From NCBI RefSeq assembly GCF_004011175.1, contig NZ_RQXX01000003.1:62001-126000 (forward strand): a DNA stretch of 64,000 nt, read 5' to 3'. Numbering within the stretch: position 1 is the first letter of the stretch; every line of letters starts with the position of its first letter. Positions 1 to 7,905 of the stretch are shown here, piece after piece. The notes below the pieces were generated by a model. That model was not told the origin of the DNA and searched no databases. It saw only the letters and a list, made by a program, of their open reading frames with translations. The translations under genes were made by a program, and so were the position numbers. Origin of the DNA: Mesobaculum littorinae. Lineage in GTDB: Bacteria > Pseudomonadota > Alphaproteobacteria > Rhodobacterales > Rhodobacteraceae.

Positions 1-229
1 GCCCGTCGGCCAGCCGCTCCTGCACGCGGGCGACGGTGAACTCGTCGGTCGCGCCGAAGAGCGCGAGCGGCCCGGTCAGGGGCGTCAGGAAACCGATCCT
101 GATCGTGCCCGCCGATTGCGCCCGCAGCGCGCCGGGCAGAGTGAAGCTTGCCACCCCGGCGCCGAATCCTGCCAGCACCGCGCGGCGCGATGCGGTCCAG
201 CGTCCGTCGTTGCGTCTGGTCTTGGTCAT
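1..229 (-). CDS. ABC transporter substrate-binding protein, N-terminal part (cut by window edge)
   Basis: Only the first 76 codons are inside the window; the gene continues leftward. The N-terminus has an arginine pair followed by a hydrophobic stretch (SRRAVLAGFGAGVA), a Tat-type export signal, with cleavage likely after LRAQS. The mature protein opens with IRIGFLTPLTGPLALFG, typical of the branched-chain amino acid/amide type I periplasmic binding proteins (LivK-like, Peripla_BP_6). It would capture a small organic solute for an ABC importer. It starts 97 bp downstream of the SDR gene on the same strand, so both could be one transcript. The substrate cannot be judged. Confidence 0.8.
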   Translation of the reverse strand, partial: MTKTRRNDGRWTASRRAVLAGFGAGVASFTLPGALRAQSAGTIRIGFLTPLTGPLALFGATDEFTVARVQERLADG

Positions 230-325
230 TTTTCGTCCTCCTCCCACTGGGGCGTCTGCCCCGTTTCAAACCCGGGCGCGCACCCCTCCTCGATGCCCGC
301 GCGGGTCCCTGTCCGAAGCGGCCGG

Positions 326-1135
326 TCAGCTGATCCGAAGCCGCGATCCTCCGTCGATGTTGATCTGCGCGCCGGTCACGTAGGACGAGCAGGGCGAGGC
401 CAGATAGAGCGCCAGTCCCTTGATATCCTCGAGGGTGCCGATCCGCCCGATGAGCGACTGCGCCTCGAACGCGGCACGATCCTCGGGATTGTTGAGGCGC
501 CCCCCGGCGATGTTGGTCATGAAGGGGCCCGGGTTGATGCAATTGACCAGGATGCCGAAGGCCCCCAGCTCCATCGCCATGTTGCGCACGAAGTGATCGA
601 CCCCCGCCTTGGCGGCCATGTAGGGCACCCCCACGATCGCCTCGTTGATCTGGGACGCCACCGACGAGGTGACCACGATCCGCCCACCCTGCGCGGCCTT
701 CATGTGGATCGCCGCCAGTTTCAACGTGTTGTAGACGCCGGTCAGGTTGACCTCGACCACCCGGTCCCATCTGTCGTCGCCGAAATTCTCGATCTGTCCG
801 TCGGGGTTGCGATGGCCCTCGGGGTCCAGGAACCCGGGGCCTGCGTCGATCCCGGCATTGGCGAAGACGACGTCGATCGCGCCGTGCCGCTCCATCACCG
901 TGTCGAAGGCCGCCGCCAGCCCGGGCCGGTCCGTGACGTCGGCGACCTGCCCCCAGGTCTGGCCGCCGATCTCCTTCACCGTTCTGTCGATCCCCGCGGA
1001 ATCGACGTCGAGGATGCACACGCGGGCCCCATGCTCGGCCAGGACCTCGGCGTATCCGCGGCCGATCCCGCTTGCCCCACCGGTGACGATGACCGATTTC
1101 CCGGCCACGTCGAACATCTTCTTCAGATCGGCCAT
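326..1135 (-). CDS. SDR family NAD(P)-dependent oxidoreductase
   Basis: A classical short-chain dehydrogenase/reductase of 269 residues. The Rossmann signature TGGASGIG is near residue 20 and the NAG motif is in FANAGI. The catalytic serine lies in VTSSVAS and the catalytic pair in YMAAK. The C-terminus has the usual YVTGAQINIDGG. The ATG at 1135 is chosen because GGAGGA lies five to six bases upstream; the frame stays open further upstream but has no better ribosome site. It would oxidise an alcohol or reduce a carbonyl in the cytoplasm. It lies upstream of a binding-protein gene on the same strand and divergent from the V4R regulator at 1457, so it may belong to that regulator's pathway. 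The substrate is unknown. Confidence 0.88.
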   Translation of the reverse strand: MADLKKMFDVAGKSVIVTGGASGIGRGYAEVLAEHGARVCILDVDSAGIDRTVKEIGGQTWGQVADVTDRPGLAAAFDTVMERHGAIDVVFANAGIDAGPGFLDPEGHRNPDGQIENFGDDRWDRVVEVNLTGVYNTLKLAAIHMKAAQGGRIVVTSSVASQINEAIVGVPYMAAKAGVDHFVRNMAMELGAFGILVNCINPGPFMTNIAGGRLNNPEDRAAFEAQSLIGRIGTLEDIKGLALYLASPCSSYVTGAQINIDGGSRLRIS

Positions 1136-1456
1136 GCATGTCCTCCGCCGACCCGTGGATGCAGCAAATCGCCGTGCCCCGGGGCAGTCTTGTCGTTTCA
1201 CTTGTCGTGCTGGAACAGCACCCTCCCTGCCGGCCGCCCTATCGCTCTCCCCAAGGGCGGGCCGACACTGCAAGCTTAGCGACACGCATCCGTTTCCTGT
1301 CAAACGGGGTTCTGCGCCTCGACCCGTCCAAAGTGGCGCAAGAACCTGGAAACTAACGAATTTATTGAGGGTTTGCCTCGCTTGCAGTCACATCCTATGC
1401 TTGATGAGTACATCATATGATCACTTTCGTGCGCTATTTGGTAAAAAGAGGTCCAC
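1136..1456. promoter_or_regulatory. Divergent intergenic region with a small inverted repeat
   Basis: This 321-bp gap separates the leftward SDR gene from the rightward regulator and must hold both promoters. The clearest structure is GTGCTG/CAGCAC, perfect 6-bp arms around GAA at 1207-1221, a possible operator. Leftward, near 1165-1180, GGCACG and TTTGC resemble a sigma54 -24/-12 pair, but the spacing is one base too long. The last 100 bp are comparatively AT-rich, as expected for the regulator promoter. No gene is seen here. Confidence 0.4.
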
Positions 1457-2965
1457 GTGAAGCTTCCCGTCCAAAGCGAACCCTTCACCGAGCGCGGGGG
1501 AAACCCCTCGGTGCGGGAGCTTCTGTCGCTCGTGGATTTCAATCCACTCAAGGGCATTATCGAGCTCAACGGCGCCCGGATCATCATGCAGCGTGCCAAT
1601 GTGGGCCATGTCATGCGCCGCGAACTGCGGGCGACCCTCGGCGAAGAGGAAACGCGCGTATTCCTGATGCGGCAAGGCTACCTGACCGGCCGGTCAGACG
1701 CGCTATTCGTGCGCGAGAACTGGCCTAACCTGAACATAGGCGACGCCTTCACGGCCGGCACGCGCCTGCATACCTTCACCGGGACCGTCCGGGTTGAAAC
1801 GGTGCATAACGACTTCGACTTCAAGACCAAGCGGTTTTCGGGCGAGTTCATCTGGCACGACAGCGTCGAGGCCGAACAGATCGCCAGGGACGGGCTGCGC
1901 AGCTCGGCGCCGTGCTGCTGGACCCTTGTGGGCTATGCCTCGGGGTATGCCACCGCCTTCTTCGGCAAGCCGATCCTCTATCAGGAAAAGTCCTGCATTG
2001 CCCAAGGCAAACCCCATTGCAGGGTTGTCGGCAAGCCACTCGAAGAATGGAAACCGGACGACCCGGCCGTGGTTCGGTTCCGCGATCGCGTCCTCGCGCG
2101 CGAGCCGTCAAAAGCCGCCGCGGGCGACACCCGTTCCACCCCGTCCTCGCCATCCGATCCGATAGCGGAGCCGGTTCGCGAGGCTCTGACCCTACGACTT
2201 AGCGCGGGATTGCCCTGCCTCCTGTCCGGCCCGCCGGACAGCGGACGCCGGCAGGTGCTGGAAGCGGCAGTGCAGACCGGTGCATCGACAAGCCTTGTCT
2301 GGTGGGACGGCGCGGACCTGACGCCCGAGGCGGTGCAGGGTGACGCGGCCGCGGGCCCTGGGCCGCTTCTGATCGACGGGCCGGAACGTTGCCGGCCCGA
2401 GGTTCAGACACTCCTCGCCCGGGGCCACGTGCCGTTCCATGGCGTGACGACCCTGTCCGCCGACAGATTGCGAACCGACTGGCGAATCTCGTCGGAATTT
2501 CTCAACCTCATGGCCGTCGGGGTGGTCGCGATGCCGGCGTTTACCCAGCGGGACGCAAGCAACCGGATCGATGTGGTGACCGGACTGGCGACCGCAGTCG
2601 CATCCCGGATCTCACGCCCCATCGCGCCCGACGCCATCGCCACGCTGGCCACGGCCCCTCGGGTCACCGGCCTGTCGCAGATCACCGGCATCCTCCGACT
2701 GCACGCCCTTACGGGATGCGACGTCGAGACGGCGATCTCGACCCTTGCCCGGCCCAACCCCGATCCCGGTACCGATCCGCGCTTGGCCGCCTGGATCGAC
2801 GACGCGCTGGCCCATGGCACCCTTGATCTTGGCGCGCTCGAACGCCGCATCCGGGATGCGGCCCTTGCACAGGAGTCCGGAAACCTGGCCGCCGCGGCCC
2901 GCCGCCTGGGCCTCACCCGTGCGCAACTGGCCTACCGACTGAAGGTTGATACAGAAAGAGATTGA
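1457..2965 (+). CDS. XylR_N/V4R-domain regulator with degenerate AAA+ module and Fis-type HTH
   Basis: 502 residues in the domain order of XylR/DmpR/PoxR aromatic-sensing activators. An activator-of-aromatic-catabolism domain covers about residues 10-130 (VDFNPLKGIIELNGARIIM). A V4R small-molecule domain covers about 130-200 (SSAPCCWTLVGYASGYA, then CIAQGKPHCRVVG). The central AAA+ region is about 230-440 and the Fis-like helix-turn-helix about 475-500 (NLAAAARRLGLTRAQLAYRL). The AAA+ region is abnormal. Walker A reads SGPPDSGRRQ without the GK pair, the Walker B position reads LLIDGPER rather than LDE, and no GAFTGA loop is visible. It should bind an aromatic effector and DNA but is unlikely to drive sigma54 open-complex formation in the usual way. 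The downstream cupin dioxygenase is the probable target. Confidence 0.85.
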   Translation: MKLPVQSEPFTERGGNPSVRELLSLVDFNPLKGIIELNGARIIMQRANVGHVMRRELRATLGEEETRVFLMRQGYLTGRSDALFVRENWPNLNIGDAFTAGTRLHTFTGTVRVETVHNDFDFKTKRFSGEFIWHDSVEAEQIARDGLRSSAPCCWTLVGYASGYATAFFGKPILYQEKSCIAQGKPHCRVVGKPLEEWKPDDPAVVRFRDRVLAREPSKAAAGDTRSTPSSPSDPIAEPVREALTLRLSAGLPCLLSGPPDSGRRQVLEAAVQTGASTSLVWWDGADLTPEAVQGDAAAGPGPLLIDGPERCRPEVQTLLARGHVPFHGVTTLSADRLRTDWRISSEFLNLMAVGVVAMPAFTQRDASNRIDVVTGLATAVASRISRPIAPDAIATLATAPRVTGLSQITGILRLHALTGCDVETAISTLARPNPDPGTDPRLAAWIDDALAHGTLDLGALERRIRDAALAQESGNLAAAARRLGLTRAQLAYRLKVDTERD

Positions 2966-2968
2966 CCA

Positions 2969-2991
2969 TTTGAGAATGCGAATTTCTCAAA
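2969..2991. promoter_or_regulatory. Candidate upstream activator/operator palindrome
   Basis: TTTGAGAA at 2969-2976 is the exact reverse complement of TTCTCAAA at 2984-2991, with a 7-bp spacer. It starts 3 bp after the stop codon of the V4R regulator and ends about 170 bp before the cupin start. XylR/DmpR family proteins bind AT-rich TTGA...TCAA palindromes at such distances, so this is a reasonable site for the preceding regulator. A weak transcription-end role is less likely because no T-run follows. Confidence 0.5.
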
Positions 2992-3091
2992 ACATCATGG
3001 CGGCAAATATCGTGACCGACGCGGCTGTCTCGCTAGCCACCTGACACAAAAGGAAAATCCAGGTTTCCCCTGAACTTGCGGCGGACGGTTT

Positions 3092-3121
3092 TTGACCTGC
3101 CGGCGGCGCGGCAGGCATAGT
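3092..3121 (+). promoter_or_regulatory. Possible promoter of the cupin gene with an embedded inverted repeat
   Basis: TTGACC (3092-3097) and CATAGT (3116-3121) are separated by 18 bp, an acceptable sigma70-type pair. The spacer holds a perfect 7-bp inverted repeat, CCTGCCG (3096-3102) and CGGCAGG (3109-3115), so a repressor or activator could act directly on the promoter. No clear -24/-12 sigma54 element is visible, in keeping with the degenerate AAA+ domain of the neighbouring regulator. Confidence 0.4.
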
Positions 3122-3158
3122 TTCGACCTGTGTTACGCACATAAGGGAGAGAGGCACC

Positions 3159-3671
3159 ATGAACGTCGAGAAGAAGATCACCCAACTGCCACCCGAACCT
3201 CATCAGGCGATGATCGACCGTTACGGGCGCGAAGGCGGATATATCCCCGGCGACGATCGCAACCCTTGGGTTCCGTTCGGAGAATTTGCCGCAATCAAGC
3301 ATTTCTCGTTCGATGTTCGCACGAATACCGCCGCCAATATCCTGTGGGTCAAGGGTGGCGGGCGCATCGGCACCCACAAGCACCACGGCGTCGTCAGCGC
3401 GATCACGCTCGAAGGGTCGTGGGGCTATTACGAATACGACTGGATTTCGAAGCCTGGCGATTTCGTCTACGAGCTGCCCGGCGCAGCCCATACGCTTTAT
3501 TCCGACGACCCCAACGGCATGAAGGCGATGTTCTGGCTGAACGGGCCGATCGACTTCTACGACGACAATGCCAACTTCGAGTTCACGGCCGACGTGTTCT
3601 GGTTCATTGAGCATTATACCAAGTATTGTGAGGCGAACGGCCTCGAGATCGATCAGAACATGTTCGTCTGA
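3159..3671 (+). CDS. Cupin dioxygenase, 2,4'-dihydroxyacetophenone dioxygenase-like
   Basis: 170 residues, the size of the single-domain cupin 2,4'-dihydroxyacetophenone dioxygenases (about 175-180 residues), which cleave the C-C bond of a hydroxyketone side chain with one bound iron. The cupin metal motif is visible as GTHKHHG (His73 and His75), with Glu85 and His111 (GAAHTLY) as further ligand candidates. The C-terminus (VFWFIEHYTKYCE) fits the family. The start follows AGGGAGAGAGGCACC. It is the first gene after the V4R aromatic-type regulator, with candidate operators between them, so a role in catabolism of a hydroxylated aromatic ketone or related lignin-derived compound is inferred. 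The exact substrate is not proven. Confidence 0.75.
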   Translation: MNVEKKITQLPPEPHQAMIDRYGREGGYIPGDDRNPWVPFGEFAAIKHFSFDVRTNTAANILWVKGGGRIGTHKHHGVVSAITLEGSWGYYEYDWISKPGDFVYELPGAAHTLYSDDPNGMKAMFWLNGPIDFYDDNANFEFTADVFWFIEHYTKYCEANGLEIDQNMFV

Positions 3672-3680
3672 GGTCATCCC

Positions 3681-3705
3681 GGCGCGCCGTTTCGAACGGC
3701 GCGCC
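3681..3705. terminator. Hairpin after the cupin gene
   Basis: GGCGCGCCGTT (3681-3691) pairs perfectly with AACGGCGCGCC (3695-3705) across a 3-nt loop, starting 9 bp after the cupin stop. No T-run follows, so it may be a Rho-assisted 3' end or an RNA-stabilising hairpin rather than a classical intrinsic terminator. Confidence 0.6.
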
Positions 3706-3856
3706 AGACAGATGCAGTAAACCGGTTGGCAACTCTGACCCCATGACGCGGTGATCGGCTGCGGATGCCTGCTGTGCGGACGAAGCTGTCGTTCAAATGC
3801 CATCGCGCGGGTTCATAGGCGTACGGCCAAGGACGACGCGAAGGAGCACCAACGGT

Positions 3857-4234
3857 ATGACGTCGCTGCCGGACGTGATCGAAACCTACATCGACGCCTA
3901 TAACCGCAAGGACGTGGATGGCATGATGGCGTGTCTATCTGACAAAGTCGTCTTCCAGAACATTGCTGATGGTCAAATCACGGCTGAAGCAGCTGGCAGG
4001 GAAACCTTTCGCGAAATGGCAGAATTTGGTGCATCAGCGTTCGAAAGGCGACGTCAGACTGTCACGAACACGGTGACAGTCGTCGACACGACGCTGATCG
4101 AAGTCGATTATTCTGCGGTCGTAGCCAAGGATCTACCCAATGGATGGAAAGCTGGGCAGGAACTTGTTTTCTCTGGAGCTTCGGCTTTTCGTATCGAGGA
4201 CGGAATGATCGCAAGCATTATTGACGAAAGCTGA
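3857..4234 (+). CDS. SnoaL-like / nuclear transport factor 2 fold protein
   Basis: 125 residues with the NTF2/SnoaL opening (VIETYIDAYNRKDVDGMMACLSDKVVFQN). This alpha-plus-beta cone fold is used by small isomerases, cyclases and ligand-binding proteins. The C-terminal strand (FRIEDGMIASIIDE) also fits. The ATG at 3857 is preferred over upstream in-frame codons because AAGGAG lies 10 bases before it. The gene is visibly less GC-rich than its neighbours, which hints at separate acquisition. No catalytic residue assignment is justified. It sits between the cupin gene and a convergent unknown gene. Confidence 0.75.
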   Translation: MTSLPDVIETYIDAYNRKDVDGMMACLSDKVVFQNIADGQITAEAAGRETFREMAEFGASAFERRRQTVTNTVTVVDTTLIEVDYSAVVAKDLPNGWKAGQELVFSGASAFRIEDGMIASIIDES

Positions 4235-4355
4235 GAGTGTAGAAGGGCTCCTTTCGGCCGCCTGCTGCACGATGTTCGAGTGGCCGCCCCGGCTTGGCGT
4301 AAGATTTCACACTCTCCTGCAAATGCCCCCCTATCCGTTGATCTTCGGGCTTGCG

Positions 4356-5537
4356 TCAGCCGGGACTTGATGACGCGCCACCGGAGAGCACCCAGTCGCT
4401 GATCCGCTTCTTGTCCGCCTGTTTGCGCCCGCAATAAACATCCATGGCGTCGGTGTCGTAGACCAAGCCATGCACGTCCGACAGGCGGCGGAGCCAGGAC
4501 GGGAACGACCTGAGCCCGTCAATCGGCGGAATCCCGTCCTTTCCCAAGCCGGTCTTCCCGGGGAAATGGGAGTAGCTGACCTTGGTGGAATGCCGAAGCT
4601 GCACCCTCCATTCGGGGCGGTGGGAGGGATTTATCTCAAGGCTCAGGCTGAGGGGGTTGAACCAGTCGTGCCCACTATCCTTCTCAGGCAGGCGCACCAC
4701 GATGTCCCAGTCCCTGCTTTCGGCGATGTCGAGCCCGAGCTCACGGGCCAGAGCCATCGCCTCGCCCGCCTCCTCCTGGGCCGCCTGCTGGGCAGCCAGC
4801 TTGTCGAAGAGTGCCCGGCAGGTGCTGTCTTCGGGGCCGATATCGCCCATCACCGCCTCAAGCGTACTGTGCAGGATCGCCAGAAAGTCCCGCTGCCGAG
4901 GCGTGTCCGGTGGTACGTCCGAGAGATCGCGGCAGAGCCCTGTCCGGGTTTCAGGCGCGAGGGCGACAATCAGCATCATGGCCCAGAATGTCAGGTCGGT
5001 CAGTTTGAAGCTTTCGCCCTCGGGGGCGGGCAGGCCCAGGTAATCGGCGTGGCGCAGCACCTCGAGCAGGCGAGGCGCCTCGGGTGTGAAAGAGCGGAAC
5101 CTCTCAAGCTTCGCGCGTTGCGCGGGAAGGTTGATGTATCTGCCGCACTGGGTCAGGGTCTTGAGTCGGGCCTTCAACTCTTTCGCGCTATCCAGGCCAC
5201 CCGCGGGCAAGGCGCCTTCCGCGTCGAAGCCGAAAAGATAAAGTCCCACCAGTCTTGGAAAAGGCAGTGGACCGGGACCGGTCATGTGGGGCACCAGCTG
5301 CCTGTATCCTTCGATCAGCAGGGGGATCTCGCCCTGAGCCACCGCGGGCGCGATATGGGTGCGTCGAAGGTAAAGTCGATAGAACGCGATGCGCTCATCC
5401 GACTCGAGAACCCGCGCGAGTTTTGTCGCGATCGGCCTGATACGATTGTGGTTCATCGTCCAGAATTTTGGCTTCGTGTCTTTGCCTTCATCGGCAATGA
5501 AAGTACGCGCCAGCGTGGCAGGATCTGTCGACGACAT
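4356..5537 (-). CDS. Hypothetical protein
   Basis: A 393-residue protein I do not recognise. It begins MSSTDPATLARTFIADEG at the ATG at 5537. An in-frame extension to 5699 is possible, but that stretch is arginine/alanine-rich and looks like antisense noise. No signal peptide or membrane segment is evident. The middle contains a helical stretch (LTDLTFWAMMLIVALAPETR) and an acidic/alanine-rich segment (LAAQQAAQEEAGEAMALA). The C-terminal third is rich in Trp, Asp and basic residues. It faces the NTF2-like gene convergently, and a possible transposase scrap lies upstream, so it may be horizontally acquired. Coding appears genuine from its uninterrupted length and codon pattern. Confidence 0.6.
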   Translation of the reverse strand: MSSTDPATLARTFIADEGKDTKPKFWTMNHNRIRPIATKLARVLESDERIAFYRLYLRRTHIAPAVAQGEIPLLIEGYRQLVPHMTGPGPLPFPRLVGLYLFGFDAEGALPAGGLDSAKELKARLKTLTQCGRYINLPAQRAKLERFRSFTPEAPRLLEVLRHADYLGLPAPEGESFKLTDLTFWAMMLIVALAPETRTGLCRDLSDVPPDTPRQRDFLAILHSTLEAVMGDIGPEDSTCRALFDKLAAQQAAQEEAGEAMALARELGLDIAESRDWDIVVRLPEKDSGHDWFNPLSLSLEINPSHRPEWRVQLRHSTKVSYSHFPGKTGLGKDGIPPIDGLRSFPSWLRRLSDVHGLVYDTDAMDVYCGRKQADKKRISDWVLSGGASSSPG

Positions 5538-5805
5538 GGGCGGGGCCTTTCGGTTCGGGTCGGCAGAGTTTGCGATTGTACCTCGATGATGTCCATCCAT
5601 GCGGCCCGCGACAGAGGCTCTGGAAGCGCCGGCGCGGCCGGACGCGAATGCCCGCGTGGCGCATCGACAATGCCCGGCCCCGATATCGCGGATCGCCATC
5701 GGTTTAGGCCTGCAATGTCCAGCGTTTGATCTGGCCCGGCTTCAAGCGGACGCCCCCTATCGCCCCCATGCGTCATGGGAGGCCGAGACGCGGCCCTTGC
5801 GGCGC

Positions 5806-5925
5806 AGATGAAGAATTCTCCTCGCGGCCTTCGTCCAGAACCTCCGCAAACTGGCCAAGGTACTTGCCGCAACGCAGCAAGCGCGCAACGCCTCACGGAA
5901 AGCACTTCACGGCCCATTGCCGTCA
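5806..5925 (+). pseudogene. Possible transposase C-terminal scrap in the 5538-6033 gap
   Basis: The 496-bp stretch between the unknown gene and the RhtB gene has no intact gene. One short reading frame translates as LLAAFVQNLRKLAKVLA, resembling the C-terminal ends of IS1182-type transposases (NLRKLAK). It has no start and is not continuous with the sequence before it. The rest of the gap shows nothing I recognise. Treat this as a weak trace of an old insertion. Confidence 0.3.
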
Positions 5926-6033
5926 CCCTGCAGACTGGTCTCCGCTGCAGCGCGGCTTCCCTGTGCCGGCCCTTCTTGCATCGCGCAGCATTGTCCGACC
6001 GACCGATGTCCGCAGCGCGGACAAAGCGGACAG

Positions 6034-6630
6034 TTAGGGCACGGCTTGCACCAGCATCCACGCCACCGACAAAGCGAGGATCAGCGCCATGATGCCGTTG
6101 AACACTCGCATCTGGCTTTGGCCGATCCGAGATCCGCCCCATGCCCAAGCTGCCAGGGAGAACCAGCAGATCGCACCAAACAGGATGGTGAAAACGGCCA
6201 TTCCGGTGAAGCGGTCCTCCAGTGGCAGCACGAAGGTCGAGATTGATGAGAACACCGCAAGCCAGGCTTTCGGGTTAAGCCCCTGCACCACGACCCCGGA
6301 CCAGAAGCCGGGAACCCTGGCGTCACTGTCCGCAGGGTGTCCGCCACCGCCACGAAGCAGCCCGCATGCCATCCACAAAAGATAGGCAGAACCAGCAAGG
6401 GTCATCGGCCATGCGAACGCCAAGACCCACTCGGCTCCGATCAGCATCCCGCTTCCGACAATCACAAGCAGCGCGAGGAAGCTGGCGGTCGCACCGCTTA
6501 CGAAGCGCAGAGCCCGCGGCGCTCCATGCGTCGCACCCGTCATTGCGCCGATGATATTGACCGGCCCCGGCGTCGCCGAGGACGCCAGCGCAAAGCCGCA
6601 CATGGCCAACAGCGTCTCCAGAGACGGCAT
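6034..6630 (-). CDS. LysE/RhtB family amino-acid exporter
   Basis: 198 residues with about six hydrophobic segments and the family motif SSATPGPVNI near residue 17. A second family stretch, VQGLNPKAWLAVFSS, is near the middle. RhtB/LysE proteins export amino acids or their analogues through the inner membrane. Its ATG overlaps the stop of the DUF2000 gene by one base (TGATG), so the two are translationally coupled. They follow an AraC-type regulator on the same strand, giving an AraC/DUF2000/exporter unit. The exported compound is unknown. Confidence 0.9.
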   Translation of the reverse strand: MPSLETLLAMCGFALASSATPGPVNIIGAMTGATHGAPRALRFVSGATASFLALLVIVGSGMLIGAEWVLAFAWPMTLAGSAYLLWMACGLLRGGGGHPADSDARVPGFWSGVVVQGLNPKAWLAVFSSISTFVLPLEDRFTGMAVFTILFGAICWFSLAAWAWGGSRIGQSQMRVFNGIMALILALSVAWMLVQAVP

Positions 6631-7031
6631 CAGCGCAACAACGGAAGGCTACCGCAGATCCGGTCTACAGCCTTTCGAGGCCCGTCCAGCAGGATTGCCA
6701 GCGGCGCGTGATCCGCCAGCGGCGCAGCAGCGATGCGCGCGGAATAATCCGCATAGTCGCGGGCCTCGAAGGCCGCGCGCATGTAAGCCAGCCGCACCGG
6801 AAGGTCAGATGCAGCGGCAAACAGCCTCGGCAGGTCGGCCGCCGAGGCACCGAGCACCGGGAGCGCAACCCTCGTGATCCCGCCCAGCACCTGACCGTCT
6901 TTCGTGGTGGTGTTGGCACCGACCAGCTCGGGGCGCAGTTGCCCCAGGCTCATGCCCAGGACGGCGGCGAAATTGGCCTTTAGGCCGGTGGGCAGGGTTT
7001 CGTCCAAGATGAGAACGGGTTTCTGTGACAT
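6630..7031 (-). CDS. DUF2000 domain protein
   Basis: 133 residues from the ATG at 7031, chosen because AAAAGGA lies about seven bases upstream; an in-frame ATG at 7058 lacks such a site. The N-terminus (KPVLILDETLPTGLKANFAAVLGMSLG) matches DUF2000 proteins, small single-domain proteins of unknown activity. It is sandwiched between an AraC regulator and an RhtB exporter and overlaps the exporter by one base. A role in handling the same metabolite is inferred from context only. Confidence 0.8.
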   Translation of the reverse strand: MSQKPVLILDETLPTGLKANFAAVLGMSLGQLRPELVGANTTTKDGQVLGGITRVALPVLGASAADLPRLFAAASDLPVRLAYMRAAFEARDYADYSARIAAAPLADHAPLAILLDGPRKAVDRICGSLPLLR

Positions 7032-7098
7032 GGCTTTATCCTTTTCGGGACCTGCCATGTCACACTGGTTGCCTGGTAGGATTGGACGAAATTGACCT

Positions 7099-7905
7099 TC
7101 AGTGCCGGATCAGAGCGCCCGGCGTCACACCGTAATGGCGACGGAACTGCCGGATCAGATGCGCCTGATCGCAGAACCCGGCAGCAATGGCTGCCTCGGC
7201 GGCAGGCGTGCCGTCCAGCAGCAGGCGACGCGCCAGATCGACGCGCGCCCGCAGCACATGGCCATGCGGTGTCAGGCCCGTGGCCCGGGTGGTGCTGCGG
7301 ATCAGGTAGGACGGATTTAATCCAACCTGCTCGGCCAGATCGGACAGGCTCAGGCTCTCGCCCTCCGCGACGCCGGCCTCGATCCGCTCCAGCAGGGTGC
7401 GAATGGCGGCGGGTTCGCGACCCGACTGCCGCAATTCGGCACCGCCGTAATGGGCGAAAGCCTGTGCCAGTACCGCATGCACAGCCTCTTCAGCCTCCAG
7501 TCGGCCAGCATATTCTGTCGGATTATTGAGGCACCGCGACAACCGCGCCAGCGCCCTCGTCAGCCTCAACCCTCGATCCAGCGGAGCGATCTCGGCAAAG
7601 CCCCGCAAGTCACGCAGACCGAGCACCGCGCGCGCCGCCGTCTCCGAAGCATAGAGCATATTGTATCGCACACGACCTGCAGCTGCGCGGCCGGTATGGG
7701 GTTCATCGGGGTTCATAAGCGACAGCGACCCGGCGGGCAGCACCATGCTTTCACCCCGGCATTGGTATCCGCCCGCGCCCTCTTTGATCGCACCGATGGC
7801 AAAGCCTTCATGAGAGTGGCGGGCGAAAGTCTGATTGCTGAATGAGGCTTCAAAAAGTTCGATGCCATGAAACCAGCCCAGATGGTGATAGCGATTGCGC
7901 TGCAT
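7099..7905 (-). CDS. AraC family transcriptional regulator
   Basis: 268 residues. The N-terminal half is a cupin-like effector domain (FARHSHEGFAIGAIKEGAGG). The C-terminal half carries two helix-turn-helix units (LSDLAEQVGLNPSYLIRSTTRATGLTPHGHV and AAEAAIAAGFCDQAHLIRQFRRHYGVTPG), typical of AraC/XylS DNA-binding domains. It lies 67 bp upstream of the DUF2000-RhtB pair in the same direction and probably controls its own operon in response to the exported compound. Confidence 0.9.
   Translation of the reverse strand: MQRNRYHHLGWFHGIELFEASFSNQTFARHSHEGFAIGAIKEGAGGYQCRGESMVLPAGSLSLMNPDEPHTGRAAAGRVRYNMLYASETAARAVLGLRDLRGFAEIAPLDRGLRLTRALARLSRCLNNPTEYAGRLEAEEAVHAVLAQAFAHYGGAELRQSGREPAAIRTLLERIEAGVAEGESLSLSDLAEQVGLNPSYLIRSTTRATGLTPHGHVLRARVDLARRLLLDGTPAAEAAIAAGFCDQAHLIRQFRRHYGVTPGALIRH

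Noticed and set aside
1150-1195. Sigma54 -24/-12 promoter for the SDR gene
   Set aside because: GGCACG and TTTGC are present on the minus strand, but the GG-to-GC spacing is one base too long, which normally abolishes sigma54 recognition.
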